Positions 34,004 to 43,696 are shown, numbered from the stretch's first letter. The stretch is 64,000 nucleotides of DNA from Pseudomonadota bacterium (GCA_020161975.1 JAIUNP010000002.1:16951-80950), one strand, 5' to 3'. The notes: generated from the sequence alone by a model not told the origin. Numbers and translations are program-made.

Positions 34004-34966
34004 ATGAAAAACGGTAAGGTAGCGGTTGCGACCGTTCTGCTTTGCATGGGCGCGCCTGTAATCGGGCAAGCCCAGGAATTTCCGACGGGGGATCTGCGCT
34101 ATCTGCTGCACGTCGAACCCGGTGGCGCGACGGACGTCATGGCACGGCGGCTGGCAGAGCAGTTGCAGAACCAGCTTGGCGTCAACGTCATCGTCGAAAA
34201 CCGGTCCGGTGGCAGCGGGGCGCGGCAGATGGCGCAACTGGCGCGTGCAGACGCCGATGGCCTGACGCTCGGGTCGGTCACGGCCTCGCATCTGGGGATG
34301 TTCGAGCAGTCGGGCCAGTTCACCAGCGACTCGGTCGAGTGGGCCTGTAACCTTGTGCTGGAACCCTATCTGCTGGCGGTCCGCACGGACAGCGGCATCG
34401 ATTCACTGGCCGATCTGGTCGAGACTGCAAAGGCGGCCCCGGGGACGATCTCTGTCGCCGGTTTCGGGCAGGCGTCGGGCGGGCATGTGGCCTGGCTGAT
34501 GTTCAACGAGGCGGCCGGAATGGAAGACGGCGTGGTCAATTGGGTGCCCTACGACAGTGTCGGGGATGCCGTGACGGCCACCCTGGGCGGCCACAACAAT
34601 GTCGCCATCGGCTATATCGGGCTGGTCAAGCAGCACGTCGAGGCAGGAACGATGAAGGTGATCGGCATCATGTCCGACGCGCGGTCCGAGATCATGCCTG
34701 ACGTTCCGACCTATGCAGAGGCGGGCTACACGGTCGACACCCGCTGGCAGCAGTTCCGCGGCATCATTGTGCCGCAGGACACGCCGATCGAGGCGCAGGA
34801 AGCCCTGTGCGGTGCCGTCGAGACGGCCCTGAAGACGCCGGAGCTGCAGAAATACATCACGGATTCCGACCTGATCGAAGGCTTCATGCCTCCGGCAGAG
34901 TTCACCGAATTCGTGAAGGCGCAGGAGGCCGCGACGAAGACCTGGCTCGCGCGGCTCGGCCAGTAG
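34004..34966 (+). CDS. tctC: TctC/Bug-type substrate-binding protein
   Basis: 320 aa with a signal peptide (VAVATVLLCMGAPVIGQA-QE). Typical Bug-family segments are LLHVEPGGATDVMARRLAE, VIVENRSGGSGARQM, LVETAKAAPGTISVAGFG and MPDVPTYAEAGY. It captures a carboxylic acid in the periplasm for the TctA/TctB permease encoded at 45.1-47.1 kb, 10 kb away. GGGAGGAG precedes the ATG. It is the first gene of a plus-strand operon. Confidence 0.9.
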   Translation: MKNGKVAVATVLLCMGAPVIGQAQEFPTGDLRYLLHVEPGGATDVMARRLAEQLQNQLGVNVIVENRSGGSGARQMAQLARADADGLTLGSVTASHLGMFEQSGQFTSDSVEWACNLVLEPYLLAVRTDSGIDSLADLVETAKAAPGTISVAGFGQASGGHVAWLMFNEAAGMEDGVVNWVPYDSVGDAVTATLGGHNNVAIGYIGLVKQHVEAGTMKVIGIMSDARSEIMPDVPTYAEAGYTVDTRWQQFRGIIVPQDTPIEAQEALCGAVETALKTPELQKYITDSDLIEGFMPPAEFTEFVKAQEAATKTWLARLGQ

Positions 34967-35157
34967 GCGCTCCGTTCCAATAACATCAGCTCCGGCGCAC
35001 AGCCGGCGCTTCTGTCATCCGGCTGGTCTTGCTGTCCCTTGCCGGGCGGCGGGCTTCTTCCGATCGGGCAAATGCCTGCGATGAGATTTTGGGACGCCAT
35101 GAAAAACCGGTGCGACGGCTGTGCAAAAGTGTCGGGCAAACCAGCGCGACCGGCACG

Positions 35158-36222
35158 ATGACGGCGACGGCAAACTTGCTGCTGGCCATCACGGCTGCGG
35201 CCGTAGGGGGTGGACTGGCGCAGGCTGCCGGTCTGCCGCTGGCCTGGCTTGTGGGGGCAGCGGTCATGACGGCCGTCTATTCGCTGACCGTCGCACCTGT
35301 GGCCGTTCCACGTCCGGCCTACCGCCTGGCGCAACTGGTGGTGGGCACATCGGTGGGGCTTACCGTCAGTTCCGACATCGCTGAGCGGATCGGCTGGCAC
35401 ATCGCGGCGATCCCGGTCGGGGCCTGCGTCTCGATCGCGATAGGAATGCTGCTGACCGGCCCGTTGGTCCGGCTCGGCGCGGTGGATCGGGCGACGGCGC
35501 ATTTTGCGATGGTGCCGGCCGGAATCTCTGAAATGGCGGATCTCGCGGGCCGGCATGGGGCGGATGTGGGCGCAGTCGCCACGTTTCACGCCATGCGCGT
35601 GATGCTTGTTGTCTTTTTGCTGCCGCCGCTGATCTTCGCGTTTGACCAGGACGGAATCCTGTCGGTCACACGAGATCCGGGCGCGTTCACGCTGTCGCTT
35701 GCTACTGCCCTCGGCTGTGCGTTGGCGGCGGGGTGGGGCGGGTCGCGCCTGGGCCTGGCATCTGCATGGTTTCTTGGACCGATGGCCGCAGTAGCCGTCC
35801 TGTCGGGCACCGGACTTGTCGCGGCGACCGAGCCCCAGGGACTGCTGGCGGCGGCGCAGATCGCGCTCGGGCTCAGCCTTGGGGCCAGGCTGAAACGCGA
35901 CACCGTGCGGCGGTTGCCCAGGGCGCTGGCGGCGGGTGCGGTCTTGATGCTGGTGCATGCGCTCGTCATGGGGGCCCTCGCGCTGGCGCTGGCGCTGCTG
36001 GCGGGGGCGGAGCCGGTCACGATGGTGCTGGGGCTGGCCACGGGGGGCTCGGCAGAGATGGTGCTGACCGCGCGCGCGGTCGGTGCGGATGCGGCGATCG
36101 TCGCCGCCTACCAACTGAGCCGGGGTCTGTTGGGAAACGCATTCGCCGAGCGGCTGCACCGCAGACGGGCCGGTCAGGCCGCAGGGCCGCAGGAAAGGAC
36201 AAAGCGTGACGACGATTACTGA
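35158..36222 (+). CDS. AbrB-family membrane protein (putative exporter)
   Basis: 354 aa, about ten membrane segments arranged as two similar halves, with the family signature MVPAGISEMADLAGRHGADV and a second one, LGLATGGSAEMVLTARAVGAD. E. coli AbrB and relatives are membrane proteins of uncertain transport role; they are often encoded near tripartite carboxylate transporters. The ATG at 35158 gives the family's usual length, though its ribosome site is poor; a TTG-initiated extension would add 43 atypical residues. Confidence 0.75.
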   Translation: MTATANLLLAITAAAVGGGLAQAAGLPLAWLVGAAVMTAVYSLTVAPVAVPRPAYRLAQLVVGTSVGLTVSSDIAERIGWHIAAIPVGACVSIAIGMLLTGPLVRLGAVDRATAHFAMVPAGISEMADLAGRHGADVGAVATFHAMRVMLVVFLLPPLIFAFDQDGILSVTRDPGAFTLSLATALGCALAAGWGGSRLGLASAWFLGPMAAVAVLSGTGLVAATEPQGLLAAAQIALGLSLGARLKRDTVRRLPRALAAGAVLMLVHALVMGALALALALLAGAEPVTMVLGLATGGSAEMVLTARAVGADAAIVAAYQLSRGLLGNAFAERLHRRRAGQAAGPQERTKRDDDY

Positions 36223-37219
36223 CCATCCCCGACTCGGGCCGTTGCGGCAGACCCTCGCGCGCCTCTTTCCGGGGATCGCGGTCGCGGGCACGGTGGCTGC
36301 CGCCGCCACGTTCCTTTCCGAGCATTACGGGGCGCCGGTGATGCTGTTTGCGCTGCTGCTGGGCATGGCGCTGCACTTTCTGGCGGCGGACGCCAAATGC
36401 GCCCCCGGGATCGACTTCACCGCCAAGAAACTGCTTCGCTGGGGGATCGCGCTTTTGGGCGCGCGCATCACCTTCGGTCAGATTTCGAGCCTTGGCGCGG
36501 GGCCGATCGCGCTGGTGATGATCTGCCTAGTCGCCACGATCGGCTTCGGGCTGTTGCTGGCGCGGCTGCTGGGCCGACGCTGGACCTTCGGCGTGCTGAC
36601 AGGGGGGGCGGTTGCGATCTGCGGCGCCTCTGCCGCGCTGGCCATTTCCGCCGTGCTGCCGAAGGATGACGATCACGAGCAGAACACCCTCTTCACGGTC
36701 ATTGCCGTCACCTCGCTTTCGACGGTTGCGATGATCCTCTATCCGATGATCTTCACCGCGCTCGGCTTCGGGTCGGACGATATCGGTGTGCTGCTGGGAG
36801 CCACGATCCACGATGTCGCGCAGGTCGTCGGGGCGGGCTATGCGGTGTCGGACGAAACCGGCGATATCGCCACCTATGTCAAGCTCCTGCGCGTGGCGAT
36901 GCTGCCGGTGGTGGTCGTCGTGCTGGCCGTTCTGGCGACGCGCAGCGGGCGGTCGGACGGAACGGTGGTGCCTTGGCCGCTGTTCACCGTCGCCTTCGTC
37001 GCCATTCTGATTGCCAACAGCCTGGGGCTGATCCCGGCGGTGGTGGCCGCGCTGATGGTCGACACCTCGCGCTGGTTCCTCGTCGCGGCGATTGCGGCGC
37101 TTGGCATCAAGACCTCGCTTCAGGCGATGTTCGCGCTGGGTCCGGTGAACCTGGCCGTTGTCGTCGGAGAAACCCTGTTCCTCGCGGTTCTTGCCGTGAC
37201 CGTCCTGACCCTTGTCTGA
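36206..37219 (+). CDS. YeiH/UPF0324-family membrane protein
   Basis: 337 aa with about ten membrane segments and family marks such as GIDFTAKKLLRWGIALLGAR, GGAVAICGASAALAISAVLP and LLGATIHDVAQVVGAGYAVS. The family is described as putative sulfate or sulfonate exporters; transport of other small acids is possible. It starts with GTG overlapping the end of the AbrB-family gene, so the two are translationally linked. Confidence 0.82.
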   Translation: MTTITDHPRLGPLRQTLARLFPGIAVAGTVAAAATFLSEHYGAPVMLFALLLGMALHFLAADAKCAPGIDFTAKKLLRWGIALLGARITFGQISSLGAGPIALVMICLVATIGFGLLLARLLGRRWTFGVLTGGAVAICGASAALAISAVLPKDDDHEQNTLFTVIAVTSLSTVAMILYPMIFTALGFGSDDIGVLLGATIHDVAQVVGAGYAVSDETGDIATYVKLLRVAMLPVVVVVLAVLATRSGRSDGTVVPWPLFTVAFVAILIANSLGLIPAVVAALMVDTSRWFLVAAIAALGIKTSLQAMFALGPVNLAVVVGETLFLAVLAVTVLTLV

Positions 37220-37230
37220 AAGGCCATCCC

Positions 37231-38094
37231 ATGAAGTTTCGTCCCCGCCGCAGCGCGCTTTACATTCCTGGGTCGAACCCGCGTGCCCTGGAAAAGGCGC
37301 GCAGCCTGCCGGCCGATGTCTTGATCCTTGACCTTGAGGATTCCGTCGCCCCCGAGGCCAAGGCAGAGGCTCGGGCCAATGTGCTGCGCGCGGTGGCCGA
37401 GGCCGGGTTCGGCCCGCGCGAAGTGGTCGTGCGGGTCAACGGGCTGGACACCGCTTGGGGGCGCCACGACGTGGCGGCCTTTGCGCCAACGCGGGCGGAT
37501 GCGATCCTGATGCCCAAAGTCTCGTCGCGGGCGGATGTGCTGGCGACGCGGGCGGCTTTGGGTTCGGACAGCGCCTGCGCCATCTGGGCGATGATGGAGA
37601 CGCCCGCCGCGATGCTGGCCGCCGCCGACATCGCGGCGGCGCGGGCCGAGGTGCCGGCGTTTGCGGTGATGGTGATGGGCACCAACGATCTGGCCAAGGA
37701 TACAAGGGCCAGGCTGCTGCCCGGTCGGGCGGTGTTCCAGTCCTGGCTTGCGACCTGTCTGATCGCGGCGCGCAGCACCGGCCTGGATATTCTGGACGGC
37801 GTGTTCAACGACCTCGACAATGACGCGGGCTTCGAGGCGGAATGCGGGCAGGGCAGCGACATGGGGTTCGACGGCAAGACGCTGGTTCACCCGCGCCAGA
37901 TCGCGCCGTGCAACCGCGCCTTCTCGCCCAGCCCGGACGAGTTGGCCTGGGCCGCCCGGATCGCCGATCTGTTCGAGCAGCCCGAACATCAAGGGCTGGG
38001 CGTGGTGCGGGTCGATGGGCGGATGGTTGAACGGCTGCATTCCGAGATGGCGCGGCGGGTGCTGGCCGTCGGTCGGGCGGGGTCGGCGACATGA
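37231..38094 (+). CDS. HpcH/HpaI-family CoA-ester lyase (CitE-like)
   Basis: 287 aa. Citrate lyase beta-type motifs are clear: RRSALYIPGSNPRALEKA, ADVLILDLEDSVAP (metal-binding Glu/Asp), EVVVRVNGLDT, ILMPKVSS, WAMMETPAAMLAA and GFDGKTLVHPRQI. Relatives cleave malyl-, citramalyl- or methylmalyl-CoA into acetyl- or propionyl-CoA plus pyruvate or glyoxylate. Next to an HTD2-type hydratase in the same regulon, citramalyl-CoA cleavage is the most attractive guess. It overlaps the aconitase-like gene by ATGA. Confidence 0.87.
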   Translation: MKFRPRRSALYIPGSNPRALEKARSLPADVLILDLEDSVAPEAKAEARANVLRAVAEAGFGPREVVVRVNGLDTAWGRHDVAAFAPTRADAILMPKVSSRADVLATRAALGSDSACAIWAMMETPAAMLAAADIAAARAEVPAFAVMVMGTNDLAKDTRARLLPGRAVFQSWLATCLIAARSTGLDILDGVFNDLDNDAGFEAECGQGSDMGFDGKTLVHPRQIAPCNRAFSPSPDELAWAARIADLFEQPEHQGLGVVRVDGRMVERLHSEMARRVLAVGRAGSAT

Positions 38095-40691
38095 CGCCCT
38101 GCGCCAATCCACAGTTCCTGCGACCCCTGGCGGACACCGGCCTGACCTATCTGTGCCTGCTCGCCGCCGAGGCCGAGGTCGGCCCGCTGGCCCGCCTGCC
38201 CGCATCACTGAAGGTGCTGGCGGAAGACATCCTGTGGCGGCTGCCGCTGGCCGAGGCGCGGGCGGAAATCGCGGCGCTGCGCGGCGAGAGCCCCGCGCAG
38301 GCGATCAGCTTTGCCCCCGGCCGCGCCCTGCTTCAGGATTTTCTGGGGATCGCGGTGATGACGGACCTCGCCTCGATCCGCGATGCCGTTGCGGACGAAG
38401 GTGGAGACCCCCGCAGCCTCGACCCCGTCATCCCGGTCGATTTCGTCGTCGATCACTCGTTGGCCGTCCAGTTCAGCGGCACCGCCGAGGCACAGTCGCT
38501 GAACCGCGCCGCCGAGCTGGAGCGCAACCGCGAGCGGTTCGCCTTCATCAAGTGGTGCCAGTCCGCGTTTGGCAATTTCCGGGTGATTCCGCCCGGTCGC
38601 GGGATCATGCATCAGGTGAACCTCGAATGGCTGAGCCATGTGGTGCGGGTGCAGGATGGCGTGGCGCGGCCCGACACGATGATCGGCACCGACAGCCACA
38701 CGACGATGGTCAACGCGCTGGGGGTGCTGGGATGGGGGGTGGGCGGGATCGAGGCGCAGGCGGCGATGCTGGGCCTGCCGCTGGAATTCGCGCCGCCCCG
38801 GGTGGTGGGCGTCCGTCTGACCGGCGACCTGCGCGCGGGCACGACCGCGACGGATCTGGTGCTGCACGTCACGCAGATGCTGCGCGGGCTGGGCGTGGTC
38901 GGTGCCTTCGTCGAGTTCCATGGCGAGGGGGTGGCGCGGCTGCCGCTGGCCGACCGGGCCACCATCGCCAACATGGCGCCCGAGTTCGGCGCGACCTGCA
39001 CGTTCTTTCCAGTGGACCGGTCCACGCTGGACTATCTGCGCATGACCGGGCGCAACGCCAGCCATCTGGCGCGGATCGAGGCCTATGCGAAGGCGCAGGG
39101 CCTGTGGTCCGACGCAGAGCCGAAGTTTGCCGAAAACCATGTCTTTGACCTTGCAACGGTCGAGCCCAGCATGGCCGGACCCGAGCGGCCCGAACAACGG
39201 GTGGCGCTGGCGCAGGTGCCCGCCTCGTTCCGCGACCGGATGGCGCGGCTCGGCATCGAGGGCGGGGTGCAGCGGCAGGACGGGCATGGCGCGGTCGCCA
39301 TCGCGGCGATCACGAGTTGCACGAACACGGCCAACCCGGCCCTGATGATCACCGCCGGTCTGCTGGCCCGCAATGCCGTCGCGCGGGGCCTGAAGCCTGC
39401 GCCCTGGGTCAAGACATCGCTGGCCCCCGGGTCACGGGTGGTGACCGACTATCTGAATGCGGCGGGGCTGACGGCGGACCTTGATGCGCTGGGGTTCCAG
39501 ACCATCGGCTATGGCTGCACGACCTGCAACGGCAACTCGGGGCCGCTTCTGCCGGACATGGCGCGGCGGATCGAGGCGGACGGTCTGGCCACGGTGGCCG
39601 TTCTGTCGGGCAACCGCAATTTCGAGGGGCGAATCCACTCGGCGGTCAAGGCGGCCTATCTCGCCTCGCCGCCGCTGGTGGTCGCCGCCGCCCTGGCCGG
39701 GAACATCGCGGTCGATCTTGTGACCGACCCGCTGGGCCGCGATCCGCAGGGCAGGCCCGTCTTCCTGCACGAGTTGTGGCCCGATGCGGCCGAGGTGGCC
39801 GCCCTCGTCGAGCGGCATGTGACGGCGGGCCTGTTTCGCGCCTCTTACTCCGCGGGGATGGAGACGACCGAGGACTGGCAGGCGCTGGCCGCGCCGGGCG
39901 GGGACCGGTTTGCCTGGAACCCCGACAGCCTGTTCATCCAGCCCTCGACCTTTCCCGTGCTGCCGCCGGCGTTCGGGATTGGCGGTCGTCTGCCGGGATT
40001 GCGACCGCTGTTGTCGCTGAAGGACGGCATCACCACCGACCACATCTCGCCCAACGCGGCCATCCGACCGGAAAGCCCGGCGGGGCGGTGGCTGACCGAG
40101 CGCGGCACGCCGCCGCAGAAGCTGGGCAACTATGGCCTGCGCCGGGGCATCCCCGAGGTCTGTGCGCGGGGCATGTTCGACAACCCGCTGCTGGAGAACG
40201 AATTCATCGGCGGCGCGCGGGGCAATCTGGCGCGGCTGGGCCGCGAAACCGGCAGCGTCTGGGACATCGCACAGCGCCACGCCGAGGCGGGCACCGGGCT
40301 GGTCATCCTCGCCGGGCGCAACTACGGCGCGGGGTCGTCGCGGGACTGGGCGGCCAAGGGGCTGCGGCTGCTCGGCGTGGTTGCCGTCCTTGCCGAAGGG
40401 TTCGAGCGCATCCACCGATCGAACCTGATCGGGATGGGGGTCTTGCCGCTGGTCTTTGCGGATGGCGCGACGCGGCATGATCTGGTGCGGTCGGGGGACG
40501 AGACGCTGATCATCCAACTGCCGGACGGCGGCCTTGCCCCCGGCGCCCTGCTGGAGGTGGCGTGTGAGGGTCGGCGCCTGCCGATGCGGCTCGACTGCCA
40601 TTCGCCGACCGAAGTGGCGCTGTTGGCCGAGGGCGGGCTGTTACCGATGATCCGCCGGAAGTTCCGGCCCGCGTCCCATGCGACCGCCTGA
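38091..40691 (+). CDS. Aconitase-family hydratase (AcnA-like)
   Basis: 866 aa, full length. Iron-sulfur ligands are in ITSCTNTANP and GYGCTTCNGNSG; DGITTDHISPNAAI and NYGAGSSRDWAAKG are the swivel-domain and active-site motifs; VDFVVDHSLAVQF and GTDSHTTMVNALGVLGWGVG match AcnA-type enzymes. The substrate could be citrate, 2-methylcitrate or another tricarboxylate. Placement in a tripartite carboxylate uptake regulon suggests a dedicated isomerase for the imported acid rather than the housekeeping aconitase. Confidence 0.88.
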   Translation: MTPCANPQFLRPLADTGLTYLCLLAAEAEVGPLARLPASLKVLAEDILWRLPLAEARAEIAALRGESPAQAISFAPGRALLQDFLGIAVMTDLASIRDAVADEGGDPRSLDPVIPVDFVVDHSLAVQFSGTAEAQSLNRAAELERNRERFAFIKWCQSAFGNFRVIPPGRGIMHQVNLEWLSHVVRVQDGVARPDTMIGTDSHTTMVNALGVLGWGVGGIEAQAAMLGLPLEFAPPRVVGVRLTGDLRAGTTATDLVLHVTQMLRGLGVVGAFVEFHGEGVARLPLADRATIANMAPEFGATCTFFPVDRSTLDYLRMTGRNASHLARIEAYAKAQGLWSDAEPKFAENHVFDLATVEPSMAGPERPEQRVALAQVPASFRDRMARLGIEGGVQRQDGHGAVAIAAITSCTNTANPALMITAGLLARNAVARGLKPAPWVKTSLAPGSRVVTDYLNAAGLTADLDALGFQTIGYGCTTCNGNSGPLLPDMARRIEADGLATVAVLSGNRNFEGRIHSAVKAAYLASPPLVVAAALAGNIAVDLVTDPLGRDPQGRPVFLHELWPDAAEVAALVERHVTAGLFRASYSAGMETTEDWQALAAPGGDRFAWNPDSLFIQPSTFPVLPPAFGIGGRLPGLRPLLSLKDGITTDHISPNAAIRPESPAGRWLTERGTPPQKLGNYGLRRGIPEVCARGMFDNPLLENEFIGGARGNLARLGRETGSVWDIAQRHAEAGTGLVILAGRNYGAGSSRDWAAKGLRLLGVVAVLAEGFERIHRSNLIGMGVLPLVFADGATRHDLVRSGDETLIIQLPDGGLAPGALLEVACEGRRLPMRLDCHSPTEVALLAEGGLLPMIRRKFRPASHATA

Positions 40692-41472
40692 TCTGGCGCT
40701 GCACCGCACCCGCCACAGCGGCGGATCGCTGGCTTGGCGGGTCGGCGGCATCGGCCCGCCGGTGGTGCTTGTACATGGTGGCTCGGGTTCGTGGACGCAT
40801 TGGATCAGGAACATCCCGGCGCTGGGGGAGAGCCATCAGATTTTGCTGCCGGACATGCCCGGGTTCGGAGAGTCGGAAGGTCTGCCGCTGTCCGACAGTC
40901 TTGACCCGCTGGCCGGGGCGCTTCTGGACGGTCTTCGGACGCTGATCGGCGAGAGATCGTTCCACCTTGTCGGGTTTTCCTTTGGCGGATTGGTGGCGGC
41001 CCGCATGGCTCTGCTGGCCCGACCCCACGTGCACCGGCTGGTTCTGGTCGGAGCAAGCGGCTTTGGGTTGCCTACCTCCCTGCGACTTCCGCTGAAAAGC
41101 TGGCGTGGGCTTGCTCCATCGGAGCAACTGGCGATCCACGCGCACAACCTGCATGTCCTGATGCTTGCCGGCGGGGTCGATGACGATGCTATTCAGCTTC
41201 AGGCCGCAAATGCTCAGCGCGCGCGCCTGAACAGCCGACCTTGGTCGAACCGGCCGATCCTGCGCCATACGCTTGGCGAGCTGTCGCTTCCGTTGGGGGC
41301 GATTTGGGGTGGCTGCGATGCCATTCTGCAGGACGATCTCGACCGCCGCATCGCTGTCCTGCGCAAATGTGATCCGGCCTGCCCCGTCGAAATCATCGAG
41401 GGGGCAGGCCACTGGGTTGCCTATGAGGCGCCTGACCGCTTTGCGGCGGCCCTGCTGCCGATGCTTACCTGA
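40678..41472 (+). CDS. Alpha/beta hydrolase
   Basis: 264 aa with the complete catalytic set: oxyanion region VLVHGGSGSWTHW, nucleophile elbow LVGFSFGG, Asp in AIWGGCDAIL and His in EGAGHWVAYEAP. It could hydrolyse an ester, thioester or lactone of the pathway. It overlaps the aconitase-like gene by 14 bases and is last in the operon, converging on bioY with an 8-base overlap of ends. Confidence 0.85.
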   Translation: MRPPDLALHRTRHSGGSLAWRVGGIGPPVVLVHGGSGSWTHWIRNIPALGESHQILLPDMPGFGESEGLPLSDSLDPLAGALLDGLRTLIGERSFHLVGFSFGGLVAARMALLARPHVHRLVLVGASGFGLPTSLRLPLKSWRGLAPSEQLAIHAHNLHVLMLAGGVDDDAIQLQAANAQRARLNSRPWSNRPILRHTLGELSLPLGAIWGGCDAILQDDLDRRIAVLRKCDPACPVEIIEGAGHWVAYEAPDRFAAALLPMLT

Positions 41473-42037
41473 CCTTGGAGACCAGCGCCCAAACCTGCGG
41501 CAGGATGACCATCGCGATCCCAGCCTTGAGCAGGTCGCCGACCAGGAACGGGACCACGCCAAGCGCCACGGCCTGATCGGCCCCAACATGGACCGCCAAC
41601 CACCCCGCGCCGCAGGCATAGAAAAGGGCACTACCGATGGCTACGGCGGCAAGCGTGCCGAGACTCGACCGATGCCAGCCCCGATCGGCAAGATGGCCGA
41701 CGACCAACGCACCCACCAGAAATCCAAACAGATACCCCGCGGTCGGGCTGAACAGATAGGCGAAGCCGCCGCCAGTGGAAAACACCGGCAGGCCGACAGC
41801 GCCCTGCACCAAGTAGGCGGCAAGCGTGACCGTCGCGAGCCGCGCGCCAAAGCTGAGGGCGATCACGAGGACCGCCAGTGTCTGCAGCGTCATCGGCACC
41901 GGCCACATCGGCACTTGAATCCGCGCCGAAACGGCAATGACCGCCGTTCCCCCCAGCACGAGAACCGCCTGTCGCATTACGCCCGTCAGGCCGTCTTGGG
42001 GCGTCCAGATATGGTCCGCGATGGACTGTGAAGTCAT
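41465..42037 (-). CDS. bioY: BioY biotin transporter substrate component
   Basis: 190 aa, six membrane segments. The family mark IQVPMWPVPMTLQTLAVLV and GAVGLPVFSTGGGFAYLF ... PTAGYLFGF are typical BioY. It binds biotin in the membrane, alone or with an ECF ATPase module encoded elsewhere. Its start overlaps the accC stop (ATGA), so biotin import is co-expressed with the biotin carboxylase. Confidence 0.93.
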   Translation of the reverse strand: MTSQSIADHIWTPQDGLTGVMRQAVLVLGGTAVIAVSARIQVPMWPVPMTLQTLAVLVIALSFGARLATVTLAAYLVQGAVGLPVFSTGGGFAYLFSPTAGYLFGFLVGALVVGHLADRGWHRSSLGTLAAVAIGSALFYACGAGWLAVHVGADQAVALGVVPFLVGDLLKAGIAMVILPQVWALVSKVR

Positions 42038-43416
42038 GCTTTGGTCTCCTCGGTTGCCGCGGCCAGAAGTGCGTTTTTGTGGTCGTCGATGAAACTGGTG
42101 TAGACATCGCCAGCTGCGAAGCGGTTGTTTTCGAGGCAGGCAATCAGAAAGGCACGGTTGGTCTGCAACCCCTCGACGGCCAGGTCGCGCAGGGCCCGGG
42201 CCGCCTTAGTGCGGGCCTCGTCCCGGGTGGCCCCATGCGCGATCAGCTTGGCGATCATCGGGTCATAGAACGGCGTGACGGCGTCACCTTGACGATACCC
42301 GCTGTCGATGCGCAGGCCCGGGGTCTGCCCGGGCAGTGTGAAGACCGAAAGCGTGCCGGGGGACGGCATGAAATGCTTGGCCGGGTTTTCGGCATAAAGG
42401 CGGCATTCGATGGCGTGGCCCTGATTGCCGATCTCGGATTGGGGCAGACTGTGCAAAGCGCCGGAGGCAAAGCGCAGCTGCAGCGACACCAGATCTTGCC
42501 CGGTCACCATCTCGGTCACCGGATGTTCGACCTGGATGCGGGTGTTCATTTCGAGAAAGAAGAACTCAAAACTGGCGGCGTCCACAATGAATTCGACTGT
42601 TCCGGCACCCTCATACGCGGTGTGGCGGCACAGCGCCACGGCCGCCGCCGTCATCCGGGCACGGACCGCCTCGGGCAGGCCGTGGGCGGGGCTTTCCTCG
42701 ATCACCTTCTGGAACCGGCGTTGTAGCGAGCAGTCCCGTTCGTAAAGGTGAATCGCCCCGGCCTCGCCAAAGCCGAAAACTTGGATCTCGATGTGCCGAG
42801 CCTTGGGGACGAACCGTTCGAGAAAGACCGAGCCGTCGCCAAAAGCCTTGGCGGCCATCGACTGCGTCGCTGCCACGGTTTCCAAGAGCTTTGCCGGATC
42901 ATCGACCCGCTTCATGCCGATACCGCCACCGCCTGCAGCCGCTTTGACCAAAAGGGGATATCCGACGGCCATCCCAGCCGTCTCGACCCCGTCAATTACG
43001 CCAGAAAGGATCCGGCCGGACCCGGGTACGATCGGGACGCCCGCCGCTTCGGCCAGCGCGCGGGCGCGTTGCTTGTCGCCCATTGCCCGGATTGAATCCG
43101 GTGCCGGACCGACCCAAGTCAGTCCCGCGGCCTGAACGGCTTCGGCAAAATCCGCGTTCTCGGACAGAAAGCCATAGCCGGGATGGACTGCATCCGCGCC
43201 GGTCCGCAAGGCCGCATCCAGAACCTTGGCCACATCGAGATAGCTTTCGCGGGCAGGCGCGTGGCCGATGGCCACTGCCTCGTCCGCGTCGGCCACATGG
43301 GCTGCGGCGGCGTCGGCCTCGGAATGGACGGCGACGGTCGCAATTCCCAGATCGCGGGCCGAGCGGAACACCCGGCGCGCGATTTCGCCCCGGTTGGCGA
43401 CGAGCAGCTTTTTCAT
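42034..43416 (-). CDS. accC: Biotin carboxylase subunit
   Basis: 460 aa. It shows MKKLLVANRGEIARRVFRSA, HPGYGFLSENADFAEAV, the ATP-grasp Gly loop LLVKAAAGGGGIGMKRV, EMNTRIQVEHPVTEMVTG and AIECRLYAENP. It carboxylates the biotin of the carrier encoded just upstream. ATG at 43416 lies one base after the carrier stop. As a plasmid copy beside a carboxyltransferase of the same regulon it serves an acyl-CoA carboxylase, not fatty acid synthesis, by inference. Confidence 0.92.
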   Translation of the reverse strand: MKKLLVANRGEIARRVFRSARDLGIATVAVHSEADAAAAHVADADEAVAIGHAPARESYLDVAKVLDAALRTGADAVHPGYGFLSENADFAEAVQAAGLTWVGPAPDSIRAMGDKQRARALAEAAGVPIVPGSGRILSGVIDGVETAGMAVGYPLLVKAAAGGGGIGMKRVDDPAKLLETVAATQSMAAKAFGDGSVFLERFVPKARHIEIQVFGFGEAGAIHLYERDCSLQRRFQKVIEESPAHGLPEAVRARMTAAAVALCRHTAYEGAGTVEFIVDAASFEFFFLEMNTRIQVEHPVTEMVTGQDLVSLQLRFASGALHSLPQSEIGNQGHAIECRLYAENPAKHFMPSPGTLSVFTLPGQTPGLRIDSGYRQGDAVTPFYDPMIAKLIAHGATRDEARTKAARALRDLAVEGLQTNRAFLIACLENNRFAAGDVYTSFIDDHKNALLAAATEETKA

Positions 43417-43417
43417 G

Positions 43418-43639
43418 TCAGGCCTCGATCCGGGCAACCACCGTGCCTTCGGTCACCGTGGCACCTTCCTCGGCCAGGATTTCGACAAGGACGCCATCCT
43501 CGGTGGCCGAAACCGGGATCTCCATCTTCATCGACTCGAGAATCATGATTGTGTCGCCTTCCGCCAGTCGCTGTCCGGGCTTGGCCTCGATCTTCCAGAT
43601 ATTGCCCGTGATTTCGGTCTTGATGTTGATGATCGCCAT
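43418..43639 (-). CDS. Biotin carboxyl carrier protein (short, free-standing)
   Basis: 73 aa, essentially a bare biotinyl domain. The biotinylation motif is ILESMKMEIPV with the acceptor Lys at about residue 36; GNIWKIEAKPGQRLAEGD and DGVLVEILAEEGATV complete the fold. It lacks the Pro/Ala-rich linker of AccB, as in free carriers of acyl-CoA carboxylases and decarboxylases. A strong AGGGGGG site precedes the ATG at 43639. First gene of the carrier-accC-bioY operon. Confidence 0.92.
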   Translation of the reverse strand: MAIINIKTEITGNIWKIEAKPGQRLAEGDTIMILESMKMEIPVSATEDGVLVEILAEEGATVTEGTVVARIEA

Positions 43640-43696
43640 GGGATCCCCCCTTTGCACGCAGTCTTTCGATTGGCCCCACCATAGGCCACACATTTA

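Noticed and set aside
37820..39148. 442-codon frame overlapping the CitE-like and aconitase-like genes
   Set aside because: Arg/Gly/Ala-rich composition and overlap with two solid genes in another frame indicate a shadow.
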